From the NCBI GenBank assembly GCA_003552605.1, contig PUNN01000463.1, positions 1-9,896 on the forward strand: 9,896 nucleotides of DNA, given 5' to 3'. This document shows, piece after piece, positions 5,634 through 9,896 of this stretch. The translations under genes and the position numbers were made by a program. Numbering within the stretch: position 1 is the first letter of the stretch; every line of letters begins with the position of its first letter. The stretch comes from Phycisphaeraceae bacterium (GTDB lineage: Bacteria; Planctomycetota; Phycisphaerae; Phycisphaerales; Phycisphaeraceae). A model generated the notes under the pieces. That model searched no databases, had not been told where the DNA came from, and worked only from the letters and a program-made list of their open reading frames with translations.

Positions 5634-6746
5634 ATGAACCCACCCGCCCCCACCTTCCACCCCGGTGCCGTGGCAAGCCACAGGCTGAACCTCCCGCCAA
5701 AATTGCTGCTGCGATGGGCCGTGATGGCCCTGCTGGCGGCATTGGTGCCCATCGCCGGCTGCGAGGCCGAACAGGAGCCTGAAGCTCCAGCAGTCGATCA
5801 GCAGTCGCCCCCGCAACAGCCGCAGGCACAAGCTCCCGCCCCGCCCGAGGAGGAAGCGGCCGACTCACCGACGCCGCCGCCGGTCGCGCCCCGCTCCCCC
5901 GCCGGGCCGGCCGGCACGGTGGAAGGAGACACCGATGGGCCCGTGCTTCTGCTCGCCGGGCCGCCCGAACTGGCAATCCCCCTCGCCGAAGCGGCAAGGC
6001 GGTTCACCGCCGAGACTGGCACGCAGGTGCAGCTCCACCTGAGCAGCGCCCAAGCACTCAGCACGCAGGTCCGCGGCGGAATGCGGCCTGATGTGGTGGT
6101 GACTGACATGCCCGAAGCACTGAACGAGTTGGTTGACCAAGGATTGATCAACCCGGCCGGTCAGGCGGTGCTTTTTGAAGACCAACTCGTACTGGCGGTC
6201 CCGTTCGGCTCAGGCGGGTCTGGCGTTTTGGGAGAACGTGAAGGCTCCGGGGGCTCCGGGGGCTCCGGGGGCTCCGGGGGCTCCGGGGGCTCCGGGGGCG
6301 CCCGGGGGGAGGGGGACGGGGGTTTTGAGCCTGGCGACCTGGCCGAGGCGAGGCCGGCTGACTGGCTGGTCGGTGAGATGGCCGTGCCGAGCTCGAGGCA
6401 AAGCACAGCGGGGACCGCCGCCCGGCAGGCCATGGAAGCGCTCGGCTGGTGGGATGAGCTGTCACACCGCATCATGCCCGCAGGAGATGTCCGATCGAGC
6501 GCCATGGCGGTACAGCGCGGCGAGGCCGAGGCCGGCCTGCTCACCCGGGGGATCGTAATGCTCAGTGATGGCATCGAGATCGTGACAGAGATTCCCGCCG
6601 AACATCACCCACCGATCGAATACGTGCTCATGGCCACCGAAGATCCGCCCGAGGACAAGGCCGCACGCCTGCTCGATCACCTGCGCTCAGGGCCGACGCA
6701 AGCCGTGTACGAGGGGTTCGGATTCACGCTGGCGAACGAGCAATGA
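5634..6746 (+). CDS. ModA-like periplasmic substrate-binding lipoprotein with a Gly-Ser insert
   Basis: The product is 370 aa, against about 250 for typical ModA. A lipoprotein signal ends in 'LVPIAGC' (Cys43). It is followed by a Pro/Gln/Glu-rich linker (44-102), the first lobe ('AARRFTAETGTQVQLHLSSA' 120-139, 'QVRGGMRPDVVVTD' 145-158, 'FEDQLVLAVPFG' 181-192), a Gly-rich insert (192-230) and the second lobe ('GTAARQAMEALGWWDEL' 260-276, 'AVQRGEAEAGLL' 292-303, ending 'YEGFGFTLANEQ'). This order fits the molybdate-type binding-protein fold of ABC importers. The usual N-terminal Ser and 'SSG' ligand loop read 'AGPPEL' and 'SSAQ', so the ligand is uncertain. No permease or ATPase gene is adjacent. 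It starts 33 nt after the isomerase, possibly in one operon, although no SD is evident. Confidence 0.75.
   Translation: MNPPAPTFHPGAVASHRLNLPPKLLLRWAVMALLAALVPIAGCEAEQEPEAPAVDQQSPPQQPQAQAPAPPEEEAADSPTPPPVAPRSPAGPAGTVEGDTDGPVLLLAGPPELAIPLAEAARRFTAETGTQVQLHLSSAQALSTQVRGGMRPDVVVTDMPEALNELVDQGLINPAGQAVLFEDQLVLAVPFGSGGSGVLGEREGSGGSGGSGGSGGSGGSGGARGEGDGGFEPGDLAEARPADWLVGEMAVPSSRQSTAGTAARQAMEALGWWDELSHRIMPAGDVRSSAMAVQRGEAEAGLLTRGIVMLSDGIEIVTEIPAEHHPPIEYVLMATEDPPEDKAARLLDHLRSGPTQAVYEGFGFTLANEQ
6243..6296 (+). repeat. Minisatellite: six perfect copies of GGCTCCGGG
   Basis: Six exact 9-nt units lie in frame and encode (Gly-Ser-Gly)x6, residues 204-221 of the binding protein. Because the unit is a multiple of three, gain or loss of units would change the linker length without a frameshift. 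Perfect nucleotide identity, rather than only amino-acid identity, points to recent slippage expansion. The insert falls between the two lobes, just after the 'LVLAVP' strand. Confidence 0.95.
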
Positions 6747-6879
6747 GAAGCGTGGGATCATGGCCTTCACATCACACCTGCAGGCATCACTGCACATCCA
6801 CGGCAGCGACAGGTGACTGTTGAGGTGAATCATCCGGCTTGCAGGGCGGACGCTGGCGGGCGGTTGTCGTCAGCCTCCC

Positions 6880-6947
6880 CGTCATTACACGCCCCCACTC
6901 GGCAAGCCGCCGAGCCCGATTCGCGAAGCGTGCCCACCTGCTATCCT
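6880..6947 (+). promoter_or_regulatory. Candidate promoter region of the oxidoreductase gene
   Basis: In the 257-nt spacer 6747-7003, TGCTATCCT (6939-6947) resembles an extended -10 (TGn plus TATCCT). About 47 nt upstream, CGTCATTACACGCCC (6880-6894) loosely resembles the GTGTCATGC[A/G]CCC motif. A 6-bp hairpin CTCGGC/GCCGAG (6898-6914) lies between them. All are weak individually. Confidence 0.2.
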
Positions 6948-7003
6948 ATGGCCGCGGTGGGCACTGGGTTTCGCCGCGATCGAGCCACGGGAGCCTTGAA
7001 CCG

Positions 7004-8047
7004 ATGAGTCAGACACCACAAACCATCCGTGTCGGGGTGGTGGGCCTTGGCATGGGCCGCCACCACGCCGAGCAATACCGCCGCGTGCCCGAATGCGAAC
7101 TTGTCGCCCTCTGCGACACCGATGAACTGCGCCTCAAGCACGTGGCCGAGCAGATGTCCGTGACGCGCACATGGACCGACCCGCACGAGCTGTTCTCCAG
7201 CGGGGAGATCGATGCAGTCTCAATCGCCACGCCGAACACGACGCATCATCCATTGACCATGGCGGCACTCGAAGCGGGCCTCGATGTGCTGTGTGAAAAG
7301 CCCATGGCGATGAACACGACCGAGGCTCAACAGATGCTCGATGCAGCGCAGTCACGGGGGCGCAAGCTCGCGATTCACTTCAACCATCGCATGGCGGCAT
7401 CGATCCGCTACATCGCGCGCTTCGCGCATAAGGGTGAACTCGGCGACATCTACTTCGCCCGGGCCGTGTGGCATCGGCGTCGCGGCATCCCCGCGCGGCC
7501 TTCCTTTGTCCACAAGGCCACCGCGGGCGGCGGCTGTCTGATCGACCTCGGCGTGCATATGCTCGACCAGGCGTTGTATGTGATGGGCTTTCCACGCGTC
7601 GTGGGCGTCACGGCCAAGACCTATCGCAAGTTCGACAAGAAGCTTGTGCCCGATCTCGAGATGGACGTGGAGGATTTCGCCGTGGCCATGATCCGCTTTG
7701 CCACCGGCGCGATGCTCGAAATGGAGATCAGTTGGGCCAGTCACCATCATCACCCGGAGCAGATCGTGCTCCAGGTCTACGGCACAGAGGGCGGGGCACT
7801 GCGGCGGACCGAGGATTACAAGGATCTCGAGGTCTCGGTGCATCGCAACGAGCATGATGGGCTGACAAGTTCGCGGATGGTGCGCCCACCGCGGGACATG
7901 GCCAGCGTGCAGGCCGACTTCATCAACGCGATACGTGAAGACCGCGAACCGCTGTGCAACGCTGAGCACGGTGTGCGTGCCATGCAGATACTCGATGCAA
8001 TCTATGAATCGAGCCGCACGGGCAAGGAAGTGCGGATGGACGATTGA
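7004..8047 (+). CDS. Gfo/Idh/MocA family NAD(P)-dependent oxidoreductase
   Basis: The product is 347 aa, normal length for the family, cytoplasmic and without a signal peptide. The N-terminal Rossmann fold begins 'IRVGVVGLGMGRHHAEQY' (8-25), with nucleotide-binding glycines at 11, 14, 16 and 18. 'AVSIATPNTTHHPLTMAAL' (71-89) and 'DVLCEKPMA' (94-102) give the hallmark EKP motif (E98-K99-P100), K99 being the usual catalytic lysine. 'GGGCLIDLGVHMLD' (175-188) is the conserved C-terminal catalytic block with D181 and H185. Relatives oxidise or reduce sugars, inositols or amino sugars; the substrate cannot be assigned. ATG 7004 is chosen because the fold starts there and GGGAG lies 10 nt upstream. 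It probably has its own promoter, being 257 nt from the previous gene. A partnership with the isomerase at 4761 is plausible, as these families often share pathways. Confidence 0.93.
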   Translation: MSQTPQTIRVGVVGLGMGRHHAEQYRRVPECELVALCDTDELRLKHVAEQMSVTRTWTDPHELFSSGEIDAVSIATPNTTHHPLTMAALEAGLDVLCEKPMAMNTTEAQQMLDAAQSRGRKLAIHFNHRMAASIRYIARFAHKGELGDIYFARAVWHRRRGIPARPSFVHKATAGGGCLIDLGVHMLDQALYVMGFPRVVGVTAKTYRKFDKKLVPDLEMDVEDFAVAMIRFATGAMLEMEISWASHHHHPEQIVLQVYGTEGGALRRTEDYKDLEVSVHRNEHDGLTSSRMVRPPRDMASVQADFINAIREDREPLCNAEHGVRAMQILDAIYESSRTGKEVRMDD

Positions 8048-8383
8048 ACCGTCAGGACATCCGTTGTGCGGCGACGGGCCGCGGCGGGGTCACCAATCGG
8101 AATCCGCCCCCGGAAATCCGAACCCCGCACCGACGGCGCTACTGGCCCTGCGCACCGGCCAACTCATGTCGGCGGGGCACCCCGAGTATCGCGCATGTCT
8201 GGTATGGCGCCCGGGCCGATGTGGACTTACCTGCTCGGGGCATACGCGGGATAAGCAGGCCTGCCCACAGGGGCTAAGCCGCCAGATGCTGCGTTTTTCA
8301 ATCCATGTCATGCACAATTGCGAAGAAAGCCGGTCTCTCGGCGACAGAACATCCACAAAATATACCCTTTGGCATATAGGCGC
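8048..8383. other. Intergenic DNA after the oxidoreductase, no gene seen
   Basis: Open frames here on both strands are short, lack family motifs and shift composition along their length. Small structures include GCGGC/GCCGC (8068-8082), just after the oxidoreductase stop and without a T tract, and the palindrome GCAGGCCTGC near 8255. TGTCATGCAC (8306-8315) is a partial copy of the 13-nt upstream motif. The stretch around 8285-8380 is visibly more AT-rich than its surroundings and could hold a promoter: TCCACA (8352-8357), 17 nt, TATAGG (8375-8380), four of six matches each. Confidence 0.5.
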
Positions 8384-8752
8384 GGGCGTTCGGCCCCGGT
8401 AATCTTCATGGTTACCCGCTTTCGAAAGCGGCAGGCAGCCAGGCAGTGGGTTGCCAGCCGAACTCGCGAGCGTCGGGGAAAGCACAGAGGGCAATGCCCA
8501 ACGGAGTAGCGGTTGGGGCGAGAGTCGCAGGGAGAAAGCGGAGGGGTCAAAGCGCGGCGGGAGTTGGAAAGCACGCGCCGTAACTGTCGGCGGCGCCAAA
8601 GAAACGAGGCGGGGAAGGCATCCGGGAGGCGGAGAGAGCGCTGAGGGGAACGGGGGCGAGTGGTGGTGTCAGACCGATCGGCGGCTTCACTCGATGATGC
8701 CAGCGCGATGCGGGCTCACACCTGCCACTCGCCCCCGTTCACCCTTTTTTTT
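8384..8752 (+). ncRNA. Candidate structured noncoding RNA ending in a terminator
   Basis: About 370 nt with no convincing ORF but many local stems: GGGC-GTTCG-GCCC (8384-8396), GGTAA/TTACC (8398-8416), CCGCTT-TCGA-AAGCGG (8416-8431), GGCAGCC/GGTTGCC (8434-8455), GGGC-AAT-GCCC (8489-8499) overlapping the alternative GCCCAAC/GTTGGG (8496-8517), and finally a 16-bp terminator stem with a T8 tail. From about 8470 to 8660 the plus strand is strongly purine-rich. A weak promoter-like pair precedes it (8352-8380). I looked for RNase P, tmRNA, SRP and 6S landmarks and for common riboswitch cores and found none. It could instead be a long 3' untranslated region of the oxidoreductase mRNA. Confidence 0.3.
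8648..8752 (+). terminator. Strong rho-independent terminator (16-bp perfect stem, T8)
   Basis: GAACGGGGGCGAGTGG (8648-8663) is perfectly complementary to CCACTCGCCCCCGTTC (8725-8740), with a further GGTGT/ACACC pairing inside after a bulge. The stem is followed 4 nt later by eight Ts (8745-8752). The loop is unusually long, about 60 nt. The T tract is on the plus strand only, so the terminated transcript runs left to right, yet the nearest plus-strand gene ends 600 nt earlier. Confidence 0.7.
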
Positions 8753-8875
8753 GCGCAGCAGCCCGGCTGAAACCTGTCGCGCCATATCTTCAAACGACCC
8801 AAGTAGCGTACGGGACCGCAGCCGCACGAAGACCATTCGGACGGAGGAAACAGGCAGATGCAACTGCACGCGGTG

Positions 8876-9490
8876 TCACTCGGCCTCGGCTTCCATCACC
8901 ATTCGGACAAGCTCGGCCACACTCGCCGCCCCCATCTTTTTCATGATGTGAGCACGGTGCAGTTTGACCGTCCCCGTAGCGATGAAAAGCTTGCGGCCAA
9001 TGGCCGCGCTGGTATGGCCGGCCACCACCAGGTCAAGGATCTCCCGTTCCCGGGGGGAAAGCAGTGCCAACCGTTCCTTGATGAGCTGGACATGCCCATC
9101 ATCCCGACTTCGGCCATCCCGATGCGGCGCCAGCACCGACCGGATCGTGCGCACCAGCATCGCCGGGTCAGCCGGCTTTTCGAGAAAATGCACCGCCCCG
9201 CTCTTGATGGCGCAGACCGCCTGATCGATCGTCCCATGGCCGGTGAGAATGATCACTGGCAGCGTGTGGCCGCGCTCGCGAAGCAGTCGCAAGAGCGAAA
9301 GCCCATCCATCCCCGGCAGACGCAGATCGAGCACCAGGCAGCCGGGTGTCTCGGGTTGATAGGAGCTTAGGAACTGCTGAGCCGAACCGAACGCACGACA
9401 GTTCCATCCTTCACGGCGAAGCAGCGTACCCAACGACTCGCGAATGGGCCGCTCATCTTCAACGATGTAGATGGTCGGTTCGGTCTTCAT
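8876..9490 (-). CDS. FixJ-type two-component response regulator (receiver plus LuxR HTH)
   Basis: The product is 204 aa, the normal FixJ/NarL-like length. The receiver domain (about 5-121) has the acidic pocket E11-D12, phosphoacceptor D55 in 'CLVLDLRLPGMDGL', switch T83 in 'ILTGHG' and K105 in 'FLEKPAD'. The C-terminal LuxR-type HTH (about 141-200) contains 'LLSPREREILDLVVAGHTSA' (143-162) and 'TGTVKLHRAHIMKKMGAAS' (172-190). All phosphorelay residues are intact, so it should be a phosphorylation-dependent transcription activator. The start at 9490 is chosen because FixJ proteins begin a few residues before 'IYIVEDE'; an ATG four codons earlier (9502) has GGGAGG 13-14 nt upstream and is a real alternative. 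No kinase gene is adjacent within the window, so it appears orphan. Confidence 0.93.
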   Translation of the reverse strand: MKTEPTIYIVEDERPIRESLGTLLRREGWNCRAFGSAQQFLSSYQPETPGCLVLDLRLPGMDGLSLLRLLRERGHTLPVIILTGHGTIDQAVCAIKSGAVHFLEKPADPAMLVRTIRSVLAPHRDGRSRDDGHVQLIKERLALLSPREREILDLVVAGHTSAAIGRKLFIATGTVKLHRAHIMKKMGAASVAELVRMVMEAEAE

Positions 9491-9776
9491 CCAGCCGCCC
9501 ATTGCGGCCGGCGGCCCTCCCCGGCCGCGGGCTCTGAACCTCGGTTTGACGGTGGCGTCCGATCCGTTGCACCGGACACCCCAACCACCGGAATCCGGCC
9601 CCCGGAACCCCGTTGCCCTGCCCCCGGGACAGAACTCCCGGATCCCTGAAACGCCCCGTGTCACACCGGCCACGCGCCGCGATCCTGTCGATTGCCCATC
9701 GCCACGGTGGCGCGCCGGCGCCGAACTGCATTACATAGTAGGCCACAACCGTCAGCCGCGACAACGTGAAACACAG
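9491..9776. other. Leader and upstream region of the response regulator
   Basis: The frame of the regulator stays open upstream to 9673, but the extra residues are Gly/Arg-rich, unlike a receiver domain, and are treated as untranslated. Short inverted repeats include GTCCG/CGGAC near 9560 and an AscI-like GGCGCGCC near 9711. No other gene is seen. Confidence 0.45.
9735..9764 (-). promoter_or_regulatory. Possible promoter of the response regulator
   Basis: On the minus strand, TTGTCG (9764-9759), an 18-nt spacer and TACTAT (9740-9735) each match the sigma-70 consensus at four of six positions. If real, the mRNA leader would be over 230 nt, which is long. Confidence 0.22.
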
Positions 9777-9847
9777 CAGGGCAAACGCATGTGGCCGCCA
9801 AACCGGCTGGCTGCGTCAGCGGCCAGCCAAGCTACGTGCGTTCGCCC
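9777..9847. repeat. Nested palindromic element related to the lemA-spacer repeat
   Basis: Outer arms GGGCAAACGCATGTGGC (9779-9795) and GCTACGTGCGTTCGCCC (9831-9847) pair at 14 of 17 positions. Inside is a 10-bp hairpin, GGCTGGCTGC (9805-9814) with GCGGCCAGCC (9819-9828), closed by a GTCA loop and including one G-T pair. The left arm (9777-9795) matches the complement of 4478-4496 at 18 of 19 bases. It looks like a REP/MITE-type intergenic repeat with no coding capacity. Confidence 0.65.
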
Positions 9848-9896
9848 CGGCAACACAGCAGTACTGGGCGAAATTTGGTGGGGATGCGTGTCGCGA

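Noticed and set aside
6243..6296. CRISPR or other functional repeat array at the GGCTCCGGG units
   Set aside because: The 9-nt units are contiguous without spacers and in frame within a gene, so this is a coding minisatellite.
8308..8574. Minus-strand frames of 88 and 169 codons in the 8090-8600 stretch
   Set aside because: The translations are Pro/Ser/Arg-rich and resemble translated intergenic DNA. The inner ATG near 8409 gives only 33 residues with no good SD and no motif.
8384..8752. RNase P RNA, tmRNA, 6S or SRP RNA, or a known riboswitch
   Set aside because: The length suggested RNase P, but the conserved GAGGAAAGTC-like and CAGAA/GGCTTA-like elements are absent. No tmRNA tag or CCA end, SRP GGAA-type apical loop or common riboswitch core was found.
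8858..9370. 170-codon plus-strand frame with GGAGGA about 10 nt upstream
   Set aside because: It is antisense to the well-supported response regulator and its His/Arg/Gln-rich product matches no domain; the SD-like site is probably chance.
9491..9673. 61-residue N-terminal extension of the response regulator
   Set aside because: The residues are Gly/Arg-rich and unlike any receiver domain, and FixJ proteins begin near 'IYIVEDE'.

Overview
The window looks like a stretch of a high-GC bacterial chromosome, most likely a planctomycete (possibly Phycisphaerae). That is inferred from the protein types: a sugar phosphate isomerase/epimerase carrying the planctomycete-style 'DLTVRPGGHV' segment, a Gfo/Idh/MocA oxidoreductase, an SMP-30-like lipoprotein and a FixJ-type regulator. 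No rRNA, tRNA, CRISPR array, transposase, phage gene or defence system was found, so the window reads as ordinary housekeeping and accessory metabolism with unusually rich intergenic DNA.

Layout, left to right. Positions 1-21 hold the first seven codons of a minus-strand gene behind a near-perfect Shine-Dalgarno. Next is an SMP-30/gluconolactonase-like lipoprotein (208-1179, +). A convergent spacer with hairpins follows. Then come two minus-strand genes transcribed in the order lemA (3595-4218) and an M48 zinc metallopeptidase with a long C-terminal extension (1445-3487), a common lemA/htpX-like envelope pair. The 542-nt divergent spacer 4219-4760 holds a promoter candidate at each end and three copies of a palindromic repeat in the middle. 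On the plus strand follow a TIM-barrel isomerase/epimerase (4761-5600) and, 33 nt later, a ModA-like substrate-binding lipoprotein (5634-6746) interrupted by a Gly-Ser minisatellite. A Gfo/Idh/MocA oxidoreductase (7004-8047, +) comes next. Then an 828-nt stretch without a convincing gene ends in a strong plus-strand terminator and may encode a structured RNA. A FixJ-type response regulator (8876-9490, -) has 406 nt of noncoding DNA upstream, containing another palindromic element.

How the genes relate: LemA and the M48 protease probably act together at the cell envelope. The isomerase and the oxidoreductase are the usual partners of planctomycete sugar catabolism, but nothing here fixes their substrates. 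The ModA-like protein has no permease or ATPase beside it, and the response regulator has no kinase.

Most worth a second look: a 13-nt motif GTGTCATGC[A/G]CCC about 50-53 nt upstream of a putative -10 in front of three separate transcription units; the dispersed palindromic repeats; the purine-rich, hairpin-rich region 8384-8752; the apparent loss of all three metal ligands in the SMP-30-like protein; and the GSG minisatellite inside the binding protein. No confident case can be made for an entirely new biological system.
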